Positions 43,599 through 52,722 of a stretch of DNA of 64,000 bases are shown piece by piece. The position numbers were made by a program, and so were the translations under genes. The notes beneath the pieces were generated by a model that was not told where the DNA came from, did no database searches, and saw only the letters and a program-made list of their open reading frames with translations. Positions within the stretch are counted from its first letter, which is position 1, and each line of letters begins with the position of its first letter. Origin of the DNA: Bdellovibrio sp. SKB1291214 (GTDB lineage: Bacteria; Bdellovibrionota; Bdellovibrionia; Bdellovibrionales; Bdellovibrionaceae); the NCBI RefSeq assembly GCF_002209355.2, contig NZ_CP106855.1, forward strand, positions 558,001 to 622,000, given 5' to 3'.

Positions 43599-44963
43599 AT
43601 GTTTTCTCGCAAGTGGTTGTTAGCATCAGGAGCTGTCGGCGTGATCTTCTTTGGAGGTCTTGGTGTCTATATATATGTCTCCGACAGCGCATCCCCTTTA
43701 CGTTCGCAAAGCTCCAGCAGAATAAAAGATGGACGTCTTTTTGAAACCTCAAAAATTACATCACAAACAGATACTGTAGAAGACGAGCCCAGTGCTTTGT
43801 TCAACGATCCTGCCATTAGCCAAGCTTGGGGTTTGAAAAAATCTGACGCTGCTCGAGCCTGGTCTGTCACTCGTGGCAACCGAGAAATTGTTGTTGCTGT
43901 TATTGATACAGGAGTTGATGAACATCACGAAGACTTGGATAGAAATCTTTGGATCAATCCCGGAGAGTCAGGCAAAGATGCTCAAGGCCGTAACAAAGCA
44001 ACCAACGGTATTGATGACGACGGCAACGGCTTCATTGATGACGTTCATGGCTGGAACTTTGTTTCTAACAATAACAAATTAGACGACAACCACGGTCATG
44101 GAACTCATATCGCAGGTATCATTGGGGCGGAAGCCGGCAATGGTAAAGGGATTACAGGAATTGCTCCCGACGTGAGTCTTATGGTTCTTAAGTATTACGA
44201 TCCCAAAGTTCCCAACACAGATAACTTAAAAAATACCGTAGCTGCAATTAAATACGCTGTAAAAATGGGTGCTCGAGTAATCAACTACTCAGGTGGCGGT
44301 ACAGAGTTCTCTCAAGAAGAACATGATGCCGTACAAGAAGCAGAAAAAGCCGGTATCTTATTCGTTGCAGCCGCTGGTAATGAAAGATCCAACTCGGATC
44401 AACATCACTACTACCCTGCAGACTATAAACTTAGCAACATCATTTCAGTCACCGCTTACGATCCTTCAGTTCAAGTTTTGAATTCTTCGAACTATGGAGT
44501 TGAAACTGTCGATATCGCGGCTCCAGGGCAAAACATCTTATCATGCTTGCCAGGTAACTCTTACGGCTACATGACCGGAACCTCACAAGCGACAGCGTTC
44601 GTAACTGGTGCTGCAGTTTTGGTAATGGCTAATAAACAAGGTGCCTTCAACGCCGTTGACGTTAAAAAGTACATTTTAGCGACTGGTGATGCACAAACTC
44701 AGTTGGCCTCTAAGACACGTACGTCTCGCCAGTTGAATCTTTATAAAGCACTGACAATCCTAGACCAAGGGGTTTCCGCATCTGGAGTTGTAACGGTGAA
44801 TGTAGATAGTATGCAGAAGTTAGGAGCTGATCCAAATGAAGCTCCTGCTGGCCGCGCGGCAAATGAAGTCAGCTCCTTTGGGCGCTCACTCCTGAATGCC
44901 ATTGGAGGAAAACAAAGGCCTAGCCGTTTGGGCTCTAAAGCAAATGATAGTGACGGTCTGTAA
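43599..44963 (+). CDS. Subtilisin-like serine protease (S8)
   Basis: 454 residues from ATG 43599, which has AAGGGGA six bases upstream; the frame extends to 43518 but an upstream start would bury the N-terminal TM (WLLASGAVGVIFFGGLGVYI). Triad: Asp103 (VIDTGVDEHH), His167 (NHGHGTHIAG), Ser329 (TGTSQATAF); Asn261 (AAAGN) is the oxyanion residue. The insertion NGIDDDGNGFIDDVHGWNF is the calcium-binding loop of thermitase/subtilase type. The presumed N-terminal propeptide is short (about 40 residues). Inner-membrane anchor or uncleaved signal; periplasmic or exported. Confidence 0.92.
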   Translation: MFSRKWLLASGAVGVIFFGGLGVYIYVSDSASPLRSQSSSRIKDGRLFETSKITSQTDTVEDEPSALFNDPAISQAWGLKKSDAARAWSVTRGNREIVVAVIDTGVDEHHEDLDRNLWINPGESGKDAQGRNKATNGIDDDGNGFIDDVHGWNFVSNNNKLDDNHGHGTHIAGIIGAEAGNGKGITGIAPDVSLMVLKYYDPKVPNTDNLKNTVAAIKYAVKMGARVINYSGGGTEFSQEEHDAVQEAEKAGILFVAAAGNERSNSDQHHYYPADYKLSNIISVTAYDPSVQVLNSSNYGVETVDIAAPGQNILSCLPGNSYGYMTGTSQATAFVTGAAVLVMANKQGAFNAVDVKKYILATGDAQTQLASKTRTSRQLNLYKALTILDQGVSASGVVTVNVDSMQKLGADPNEAPAGRAANEVSSFGRSLLNAIGGKQRPSRLGSKANDSDGL

Positions 44964-45032
44964 CTACACGACTTAAGACTTATCTCACAATCGTACGTGG
45001 AGATATCGTCTCACGTTTGCGATACTGTCAGC

Positions 45033-45761
45033 ATGCAACAAAATCCTGTTTCCATACTGTTGGTCATCGTTAACTATAACCAAGAGTTAGAGATTAATTC
45101 GTTCCTGTGCGAAGTTATGAAGTTCTGGCCACTTAAAGATGCAGTATTAGTCGACGATGGCTCGACCGATCGCTCCACTGAAATTGCACGTAACAGTGGT
45201 TTCGAAGTGATAGCTCACCCCTATAACCAGGGGGTGGGTGCCGCAATTCGAAGTGGCATCCACCATGCGCAAAAAAATAAATATGATGCTGTATTGATTA
45301 TGTCATCGAACGGAAAGATGCTCCCATCCGAAATCGCCTCTATATGCGATCCAGTAAAAATGAATGAAGCGGATTACGCGACAGGAAGTCGTTTTCTAGC
45401 CGGAGGAAACTCGCCAGGCCTATCAAACTTTCGAAGGATCTCAATCCCGATTTTCTCTGCAATATGCACTTTTCTGTTAGGAAGAAAATTTTCTGATATT
45501 ACATGTGGTTTTAGATGTTATCGAATTGATTTTCTTTTTAATGGCACCTGCGATATTAATCAGGAGTGGTTATCTCGCTATGAGCTCGAATACTATATTC
45601 ACTATTGGGCATGTCGAACGGGCCTATGTATCAAGGAGGTTCCGGTTACTATCCGCTACTCCCATCTGAATGAAAAAAGAAAAAGCAAGATTCGTCCTAT
45701 CGTAGATTGGTGGTCAATGATTAAACCACTCCTGTTTTTAAGATTGAAATTGAAGAAATGA
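45033..45761 (+). CDS. Family 2 glycosyltransferase (DPM1-like)
   Basis: 242 residues from ATG 45033; no strong ribosome-binding site. GT2 core ILLVIVNYNQELEI, VDDGSTDRSTEI and NQGVGAAIRSGIHHAQ. The usual DxD of dolichol-phosphate-mannose-type enzymes is replaced by SSNGKMLP, as in some O-antigen relatives. It likely transfers a sugar from a nucleotide sugar to a lipid or glycan. It overlaps the next gene by four bases. Confidence 0.85.
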   Translation: MQQNPVSILLVIVNYNQELEINSFLCEVMKFWPLKDAVLVDDGSTDRSTEIARNSGFEVIAHPYNQGVGAAIRSGIHHAQKNKYDAVLIMSSNGKMLPSEIASICDPVKMNEADYATGSRFLAGGNSPGLSNFRRISIPIFSAICTFLLGRKFSDITCGFRCYRIDFLFNGTCDINQEWLSRYELEYYIHYWACRTGLCIKEVPVTIRYSHLNEKRKSKIRPIVDWWSMIKPLLFLRLKLKK

Positions 45762-47239
45762 TAAAGTTTAAACTAACAGTTATTAGTTTAGCGGTAGCGC
45801 TCGTGGCCGCCCTGTTTCCTACGCGGTACTTAGCCCCCAACTCCGGAGTCAACACCACAAGCGGCGACTACGGCACCCATATGAATATCAGTCAGCATAT
45901 AATGGATTTTGAACTTTTCCCCTCTCTTCACCAAGACAATGTCGGCATTCATGCGACGTCAAAATATCTTCCCGTTTATCACGGCATCTTGGGTTTTCAC
46001 CTGATTACGACACTTTTGGAATGGATTGGAATTCCACGCCCCGGAGCATACGCTCTAACGATGGATGTTTGCTTAATTGCCATATTTCTTTCATTTTTAT
46101 TTTACATTATAGACAATCGCACAACGGGTACTATACCAGACAAAATTTTCGCCACCCTCATGATCTTCCCAATGTTCTATGGATATTACACCGAAGCAGT
46201 CAATTCGGGTTTTTTTTCACAACTAGCATCTCAAGCATTTTTAGTTGTAGGTGGATATCTATTCACTACGAGGTTACGAAAATGGGCGCCGCTCTTTATT
46301 CTGTACGCATTTTTCTGCTACCCAGACTGTTTAATCTGGTTCATCCCGGCTATCATCTTTTATTTCAGACGTTCAAAATTAATGTGGGTAACCTTGGCCT
46401 TAATTCCAATCTGGTTGGTAGTTTTATGGGTGCCATTCTCTCGAGCAACTTTAACAGGCCCCTTCATTGCCTCAATGACGCCTTGGTTGGCAACTTGCGC
46501 CTTTTCGATACTTTTCGGATTTAATATATGGAGACACAATAAAAACGTTGCCGTTATAACCATATTTTTTACCTTGTATACGGTTATTTTTACGACTGTC
46601 ACAATGACTTATTTGAATCCCAGTTATTACGCCACAAAAATTTCGTCGTTTTCGTATATCCTACTTCCCTTTCTGCTTATTGACATCCCGGTATTTCAAA
46701 CTTTTAGAGGAAAGCTGCTATTATTAACGACGACCTTTTTTGTTGCAGGTTCTCCAAATGCTGTTCCTGTTGAATCGATGAATTACCTAAAAAATCACTC
46801 TGCTTTCACCAATCATGACTACAAATTAATTCGTAACATGAAAGAAGAACTTTCTACCAAGATGTTGATCTGCTCACCCCAAAACACCTACCCTCTCCCC
46901 CAGCAAATAGACCCCAATATCGTACCTTTAGCAGCAGCCTATGGAAATTTGATGAACTATGACATTTACTCACTGGAGGTAAATTCTAAAGGAATGCAAA
47001 CGATGTTTGGTGGAAACGAACGTACTGGTAGCTTTGGAGTACTCCTAGACTATCTCTCCAACAACTCTCTAGGCGCCGCATTGGAGTTTATGGAAAATAA
47101 AATGAGCTTAAGGGATATTAGCTTAGACTTTTGCCTGGCGGTTCCTAAAGAATCCTCAAGTGTCTTTGCAAAAAGTCAGTATTTTGAGAAACTTTATGAG
47201 GGAGCACAATTTGTCTACTTCAAACCTCAGAAGCCTTAA
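45758..47239 (+). CDS. Polytopic membrane protein, GT-C-like
   Basis: 493 residues with about ten transmembrane helices (e.g. ALTMDVCLIAIFLSFLFYII, LTLIPIWLVVLWVPF-like stretches) and a C-terminal soluble part. The first periplasmic loop has SGDYGTHMNISQHIMDFE, where GT-C enzymes place their catalytic acidic residue. Operon position between a GT2 and an acyltransferase suggests sugar transfer or export for a cell-surface glycan. I cannot name the family. Confidence 0.7.
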   Translation: MIKFKLTVISLAVALVAALFPTRYLAPNSGVNTTSGDYGTHMNISQHIMDFELFPSLHQDNVGIHATSKYLPVYHGILGFHLITTLLEWIGIPRPGAYALTMDVCLIAIFLSFLFYIIDNRTTGTIPDKIFATLMIFPMFYGYYTEAVNSGFFSQLASQAFLVVGGYLFTTRLRKWAPLFILYAFFCYPDCLIWFIPAIIFYFRRSKLMWVTLALIPIWLVVLWVPFSRATLTGPFIASMTPWLATCAFSILFGFNIWRHNKNVAVITIFFTLYTVIFTTVTMTYLNPSYYATKISSFSYILLPFLLIDIPVFQTFRGKLLLLTTTFFVAGSPNAVPVESMNYLKNHSAFTNHDYKLIRNMKEELSTKMLICSPQNTYPLPQQIDPNIVPLAAAYGNLMNYDIYSLEVNSKGMQTMFGGNERTGSFGVLLDYLSNNSLGAALEFMENKMSLRDISLDFCLAVPKESSSVFAKSQYFEKLYEGAQFVYFKPQKP

Positions 47240-47864
47240 GCACGCAAATTATATCCACCCGACTGCAGTTATTGATGAAACGGCTGTGCTCGGCGTTGGA
47301 AATTATATTGGGCCTTACTGCATTATTGGTAAAGACGTGGTTCTGGGAGACAACAACAGATTGGAAGCTCATTGCTCTATTGGAACTCCGCCCGAACATC
47401 GAGATTTTTGGCATGGCCCCTATCAATCTGTCGAGGTCGGCAGCAACTGCATCATTCGCGAATACGCGACCGTCAACTCTGGCACCGTTTCAAACTCCAG
47501 AATTGGAAATAATGTCAGCCTTCTTCACGCTTGCTATGTCGCTCACGATTCCATCGTAGGAGACAATGTTACAATCTCTGGAAATGCAGCCATGGGTGGC
47601 CATTGCACGATATTGGAAGGCGCCAATATCGGTCTTAATGTTTCGATCCACCAATACAGTGTTATTGGTCACTATGCTATGATTGGGATGGGAACTGTCA
47701 TTACCAAGAAAAGCATCATTGAACCTGCTAAGACCTATGTTGGAAATCCAGCTCGGTTTTTAAAAACGAATCAATATGCAATTACAAAAAATAATCTGAG
47801 TGTTGATGATATCAAAAAATTCAACGATGAATTCTCCGCCGCTCGCAGCAAATACCGCAAATGA
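47196..47864 (+). CDS. LpxA-like UDP-sugar acyltransferase (left-handed beta helix)
   Basis: 222 residues from ATG 47196; a TTG at 47211 with GAGGGAG six bases before it is the better-supported alternative. Both overlap the membrane-protein gene. Hexapeptide repeats run from IHPTAVIDETAVLG to about residue 175; REYATVNSGT, AHDSIVGDNVTISGN and NAAMGGH match LpxA including the catalytic His of the AHD motif. It is shorter than LpxA (about 262) and lacks part of its C-terminal domain, so it may acylate a different UDP-sugar, as in surface-glycan pathways. Confidence 0.78.
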   Translation: MREHNLSTSNLRSLKHANYIHPTAVIDETAVLGVGNYIGPYCIIGKDVVLGDNNRLEAHCSIGTPPEHRDFWHGPYQSVEVGSNCIIREYATVNSGTVSNSRIGNNVSLLHACYVAHDSIVGDNVTISGNAAMGGHCTILEGANIGLNVSIHQYSVIGHYAMIGMGTVITKKSIIEPAKTYVGNPARFLKTNQYAITKNNLSVDDIKKFNDEFSAARSKYRK

Positions 47865-47888
47865 AAAAGGTCATCGCAAGATGGCCTT
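47865..47888. terminator. Terminator between convergent genes
   Basis: An 8-bp stem AAGGTCAT / ATGGCCTT (one G-T) between A5 and T3. Confidence 0.55.
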
Positions 47889-47904
47889 TCCAAGACTCTC
47901 GAAA

Positions 47905-48756
47905 TTAATCCATAAAATCAGACAGCGACAAGCGGCCGCGGATCATTACGATCAGGCCCACCGCCATGCAAGAAAGCGCTACGCCGACGCCGATAAGGTT
48001 GCGATGGCCAAGATTCAACATGCCCCATAAGATCAATAAAGCACTTAAAGCAAACGGACCTATGTAAATCCACTTCATCCATTTAGGACGAACGGCATTG
48101 ACCTCCGCAGCCGATTTCAGTGTTGGTTTTTGAGACATACTAACAATCATCATGCTGTTGATTCGTGCGATCATTTGATCACAAAGGACATCCCCGCCCT
48201 GAGCGGCTTTGATCTCTTCGTATTTCATGATCGCGAACTTAAAGGCATCAAGCTCGCCACAGCTTTTAATAAAAGCTTCGTGAAGATTTACGTCCTCGAA
48301 ATTTTCTAACACATTTTTCCATTTGCGCACCAAACTTGGTTGCGCGCGCAAACTAGGATCTTGCGGAAGTCCTTCAAGACGCTCAAACAACACATGGCAA
48401 GAATAACACTCTTTGGAGCGACGACCGTTCAAGGCACCACATTTAGGGCAAGACTTCATTTCTTGGGACTGAACTTGCCCCGCAGTCGGCTCGACAGGCG
48501 CTTCGACAGTGACATCCTTGAAAGATGCCAAAAGTTCTTCCGCGCTCATTGGAGAGTTTTGCTGCGCGTTGGACTCACCCATCCCAGGTGTTGAAACTGC
48601 GAAAGTTAAAACATTCGCTGCATCCACCGGCGGATATTCGAAACCGAAACGACTGTCACAAGAGATGCACTGAAAAACGGGAGTTTCCGAATGAATGTCT
48701 TCACTCGCAACTTCGTACAACTTAGCGCATGATGGGCATCGAACTTTCAATTTCAC
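47905..48756 (-). CDS. Zinc-ribbon membrane protein (MJ0042-type finger)
   Basis: 283 residues. N-terminal MJ0042-like zinc finger VRCPSCAKLYEV ... FQCISCDSRFGF, a second zinc ribbon SCPKCGALNGRRSKECYSCH (about 102-122), a helical segment, then two C-terminal transmembrane helices (WIYIGPFALSALLILWGML, GVGVALSCMAVGLIVMI). Such proteins are common in delta-proteobacteria-like genomes with unknown roles. It diverges from lnt with only about 33 bases between the starts. Confidence 0.75.
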   Translation of the reverse strand: MKLKVRCPSCAKLYEVASEDIHSETPVFQCISCDSRFGFEYPPVDAANVLTFAVSTPGMGESNAQQNSPMSAEELLASFKDVTVEAPVEPTAGQVQSQEMKSCPKCGALNGRRSKECYSCHVLFERLEGLPQDPSLRAQPSLVRKWKNVLENFEDVNLHEAFIKSCGELDAFKFAIMKYEEIKAAQGGDVLCDQMIARINSMMIVSMSQKPTLKSAAEVNAVRPKWMKWIYIGPFALSALLILWGMLNLGHRNLIGVGVALSCMAVGLIVMIRGRLSLSDFMD

Positions 48757-48789
48757 GTGGACTCACTCACTCTTTGTGTTACTAATACC

Positions 48790-50400
48790 ATGATGAAGAA
48801 AGCCGTTCAATTATTCAAGCACAAAGCCTTCGATTTACGTTGGGCATTACTCTCTGGGATTTTGGTTGGAACAAGCTACATTCCATTCCCGCCATGGGCT
48901 TTGCTCTTTTGCTACATCCCTCTTTGGATTTCCGTCACCGCAGATAATTCTCCTCTGAAAAAAGCCTTCTGGAGCGGATGGACCACGCAGTTTGTGCTGT
49001 CTGCCATTGGCTTTCATTGGATCGCTTACACAGCTCACGAATTTGGCGCCATGCCTTGGATCATCTCTATCCTCGCACTGCTACTTTTTTGTGCTTTCAT
49101 GCATCTCTACATTCCGGCGGCAGTCACTGCGGGCGCTTGGCTTCAAAGAAAATTCAAACTTTCTAGAATCCAAACCATATTCTCAATTGCCTTGCTGCAC
49201 GCGCTTTTGGAGAGAATTTGGCCAGTGATTTTTGATTGGAATTTGGGCTACACACTCTTGGGAGCTCACATCCCAGCTTATCAGTGGGCTGATGTGATCG
49301 GCTTTGCTGGATTGTCAGCAGTCATCCTTTTGTGCAACGCCTGGATCGCCGCCATTTGGTTGGGTTTCCGTGAATCCAGTAAAAACTTTGTTCAAATAGC
49401 GATTCTTTCCGTTGTTTTAGTTTTCTTCGTTGTTGGCGGCCATTTTCATAAAACACGTTGGGATCAATTCGACCAAGAATTTAAAACCACAATCATTCAA
49501 GCCAACATCGGCAATTCTGAAAAAATTCAGGCCGAGCAAGGGCGCGGAGCTCAAGAGTTCATCACTCGCAAATTCACAAGCATGACGATGGATGCATTTG
49601 CTAAATTTCCTGACACGGATTTGTTCATTTGGCCAGAGACTGCATTCCCCGACTATTTGGATCAACGACTCTTAAACCGCAAACACACTCAAATTCTGAT
49701 CAACAGCCTAACGGGCATGGATAAAGCCATCATGGCGGGAGCTTACTCGCGCAGCCCTGTTCTAGATCCCCACCGCGACGAGGCGACTTTCAATGCTTTA
49801 TTCCTGATCGATTCAAAAGGGAACAGCTTGGATGCACCTTATCTAAAAACAAATTTGCTGGCTTTTGGTGAATATCTGCCCTTCAGCGAAAAGTTTCCGG
49901 TCTTGCTGAAATGGCTTCCTTTCGTTTCAAATTTTGGGCGCGGTACGGGACCGCGCGCCTTGAGTTGGAATCACGGGGGCCAATCCATCAAACTGGGTGG
50001 TCAGATTTGCTACGAAGGTTTGGATGCACATTTCTCGCGCGGCTTGGCTGAAGAGAACTCTGACGTCTTGGTGAATGTCACCAATGATTCGTGGTTTGGT
50101 CGCACGTCGGAGCCTTTACAACACATGTACATGACTTTAGCGCGAGCAATTGAAACTCGACGCCCTTTGATCCGCTCGACAAACACTGGCATTAGTACAG
50201 TGATTTGGGCGAATGGTGACCTTCAACAAACTTCCCCACTTCATGAAGAATGGAGCGGTGAATTTACTGTAAAATACCGCAAGAATGCTCCAATCACCCC
50301 TTACGTAAAATGGGGCCACTTTGATTGGATCGTACTTCTGATTGCCCTGTTTGGTATTGTTCTAACTGGAGCCTTGAATGCAAGATCTCGTCGTCCTTGA
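48790..50400 (+). CDS. lnt: Apolipoprotein N-acyltransferase
   Basis: 536 residues from ATG 48790 (a second ATG follows directly; the frame extends to 48757). About six N-terminal transmembrane helices, then the carbon-nitrogen hydrolase domain with catalytic Glu (IWPETAFPDY), Lys (YLKTNLLAFGEYLPF) and Cys (GGQICYEGLD). It adds the third acyl chain to the N-terminal Cys of lipoproteins, relevant here since the window encodes many. A final TM segment (WIVLLIALFGIVLTG) closes it. It overlaps mutS2 by 23 bases. Confidence 0.93.
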   Translation: MMKKAVQLFKHKAFDLRWALLSGILVGTSYIPFPPWALLFCYIPLWISVTADNSPLKKAFWSGWTTQFVLSAIGFHWIAYTAHEFGAMPWIISILALLLFCAFMHLYIPAAVTAGAWLQRKFKLSRIQTIFSIALLHALLERIWPVIFDWNLGYTLLGAHIPAYQWADVIGFAGLSAVILLCNAWIAAIWLGFRESSKNFVQIAILSVVLVFFVVGGHFHKTRWDQFDQEFKTTIIQANIGNSEKIQAEQGRGAQEFITRKFTSMTMDAFAKFPDTDLFIWPETAFPDYLDQRLLNRKHTQILINSLTGMDKAIMAGAYSRSPVLDPHRDEATFNALFLIDSKGNSLDAPYLKTNLLAFGEYLPFSEKFPVLLKWLPFVSNFGRGTGPRALSWNHGGQSIKLGGQICYEGLDAHFSRGLAEENSDVLVNVTNDSWFGRTSEPLQHMYMTLARAIETRRPLIRSTNTGISTVIWANGDLQQTSPLHEEWSGEFTVKYRKNAPITPYVKWGHFDWIVLLIALFGIVLTGALNARSRRP

Positions 50401-52708
50401 TTGGATTGAAATTTTAGAAAAAATTAAATCACATGCGACCAGCGACATTGGTCGCGAAGCCGTGCTTGATATAAAACCGTTGGCGTCAGCTGACGAAGCC
50501 TATGTCAGTTTTCAAGAGATTGCCCATGCCACGGAAGTCTTGAATCAAGGCGTACGCCCCTTCATGCAAAGTCTGGATTTATATCAAACATGGATTGCTC
50601 GTCTAAAAAAGAAAGCCGTTTTAAAAACTTTGGAAATCAAAGATGTTCGCGCTTTTTGCATGGAAGCCCTGGCACTCAAGGAAGCTCTTGAACCCGTACA
50701 AAACGACTGGGCCCAGCGAATCTATAAGAGCTTAATGGATGCCGAAGAACCATTGTCTGCTATCGATCAGGTTTTAACTCCGGGCGGAGAGATTCGCTCC
50801 GATGCCAGCGAAAAACTTTATAATTTATTTAAAGAAAAAGAACGCTTAGCGCGAGAAGTTCAAAGCACATTGGACCGCTTGGTGAAAGATCACCAGATGG
50901 AAACAGTGATTCAGGATAAGTTCGTCACCACCCGTGAAGGTCGTTGGGTTCTGCCTGTGCGTGCCGGGATGCAAAGTAAACTTCCCGGAGTCATTCACGG
51001 AGCTTCCCAAAGTAAGCAAACTGTTTTTGTAGAACCAGAAAAGGTCATCCCCACAAACAACCGCCTAAGACAAGTGGAATCGGAGATTGAAGACGAAATC
51101 GAAAGGCTATTAACCGAGCTTTCCCATTACCTTTCATCTCAAGCGACTGATATCGAAAGCACACGTGTGCTCCTTGAAGAAGCAGATATTCGTTTCTCTC
51201 AAGCACAGTTTACAAATCAAATCAGTGGACATTCAATCGAGTTCGCGACAGACACCATGGAACTGATCGAGGTCCGTCATCCCCTTTTGCAGTTAAGCGG
51301 TAAAAACGTTGTTTCCAACACTGTTCTTTTGGATGGCAAAAAAAGTATTTTGCTACTAAGCGGACCAAATGCAGGTGGTAAGACAGTCTTGCTAAAATCC
51401 ATCGGTCTTGCGGCGCAAATGGCAAGATGCGGTCTTCCAATTTGCGCCAGCGAAACATCACGCATTCCCTTCTTTAAAGATGTTTTAATTGGCATCGGCG
51501 ACAGTCAAAGTGTTGACGAAGAACTCTCAACCTTTGCCGCGCATTTGAAAATCTTGAGCAAAGCGGCCTCCGTCAAGGGCCATCAAAATTTAATTCTAAT
51601 CGACGAGATTGCGGGCTCGACGGATCCAGAAGAAGGCAGTGCTCTAGCGCGTGCTTTCATCGAGGAATTTTCAAAAAACAACGTATTCGCAGTTATCACT
51701 TCGCATCTGGGACCATTGAAATCAGGGTGGGATGAAGAAAGTCATGTTCTGAACGGGAGTATGGAGTACGACCCTAAGACAGGACGGCCTACTTACCAAT
51801 TCTTGGCAGGTATACCTGGCGATTCATTGGCGATTCAAACGGCGAAACGCGTCGGTGTTGCTCAGTCGATCGTCCAAAGAGCAATGGATGTGCTTGCGCC
51901 AGCGACTCGTGCACGTTTAGAGGGTCTTGAGCAAATCGAAAGACTTAAGAGCGATATTGCAATCCTGCAGGATCACTTACGAAAAGAAACGAAAAAAGCT
52001 GTCGAGACGAAAAACAAATACGAAGGCCTTCTGTCTCAATTTAACAAAGACAAAGACGAATGGTTGCAGCGCACTTTGAAAAAAGCTGAACGTAAGGTTG
52101 ATGAGGCCATTGCTCAAGCTAAAGTGGCAGAAACATTCAAACGCCATACGGCTCTACAGGAAATCAAATACCAATTACCTGAAATCGTGAAAGCAAAACA
52201 AGTGATCCAACCTGGAGCCCCGCAAACAGCCGAAGAATTTGCGAAAAAGTTCCCTCCAGGCTCAAAGGTCTTTGTTCAATCACTGAATCAAGATGGCATC
52301 GTACAAAGTGCACCTAACAACAAGGGTGATTTGATGATTCTATCTGGATCTGTACGCTTGCAGGTCAACTGGCAAAACTTAAAACTTCCCGGTAAACCGC
52401 AGAATCCAACGTCTCAGTTGGTTCGAAAATCAGGTGGAGTTTCAGTGGCAATGGCAGACGACGACCGCACTTTAGATTTACGTGGTAAAACTGTTGAAGA
52501 AGCGTTGCAAGACCTTGAAGTGGCTTTGGATAAAGCCGCAACTACTCGCGAAGATCGATTAAAAATCATTCACGGTCACGGGACAGAGGCTTTAAAAAAA
52601 GCTGTCAGAACATACTTGTCCCGTTCGGTATACGTTAAGAAATGGAAAGCGGGTTCTCCAGAACATGGTGGCGACGGCGTCACATGGGCTGAAATCGGCG
52701 AAGCATAA
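50378..52708 (+). CDS. mutS2: Endonuclease MutS2
   Basis: 776 residues, typical length. MutS2 N-terminal region (LDWIEILEKIKSHATSDIGR), GRWVLPVRAGMQSKLPGVIH, MutS ATPase with Walker A LSGPNAGGKTVLLKSIG and Walker B NLILIDEIAGSTDPEEG, a coiled coil (about 510-600), and a C-terminal Smr domain (TLDLRGKTVEEALQDLEVAL, IIHGHGTEALKKAV). No mismatch-recognition domain. MutS2 suppresses homologous recombination and acts on stalled, collided ribosomes in other bacteria. Confidence 0.95.
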   Translation: MQDLVVLDWIEILEKIKSHATSDIGREAVLDIKPLASADEAYVSFQEIAHATEVLNQGVRPFMQSLDLYQTWIARLKKKAVLKTLEIKDVRAFCMEALALKEALEPVQNDWAQRIYKSLMDAEEPLSAIDQVLTPGGEIRSDASEKLYNLFKEKERLAREVQSTLDRLVKDHQMETVIQDKFVTTREGRWVLPVRAGMQSKLPGVIHGASQSKQTVFVEPEKVIPTNNRLRQVESEIEDEIERLLTELSHYLSSQATDIESTRVLLEEADIRFSQAQFTNQISGHSIEFATDTMELIEVRHPLLQLSGKNVVSNTVLLDGKKSILLLSGPNAGGKTVLLKSIGLAAQMARCGLPICASETSRIPFFKDVLIGIGDSQSVDEELSTFAAHLKILSKAASVKGHQNLILIDEIAGSTDPEEGSALARAFIEEFSKNNVFAVITSHLGPLKSGWDEESHVLNGSMEYDPKTGRPTYQFLAGIPGDSLAIQTAKRVGVAQSIVQRAMDVLAPATRARLEGLEQIERLKSDIAILQDHLRKETKKAVETKNKYEGLLSQFNKDKDEWLQRTLKKAERKVDEAIAQAKVAETFKRHTALQEIKYQLPEIVKAKQVIQPGAPQTAEEFAKKFPPGSKVFVQSLNQDGIVQSAPNNKGDLMILSGSVRLQVNWQNLKLPGKPQNPTSQLVRKSGGVSVAMADDDRTLDLRGKTVEEALQDLEVALDKAATTREDRLKIIHGHGTEALKKAVRTYLSRSVYVKKWKAGSPEHGGDGVTWAEIGEA

Positions 52709-52722
52709 TTTGGGAGGGTCTT

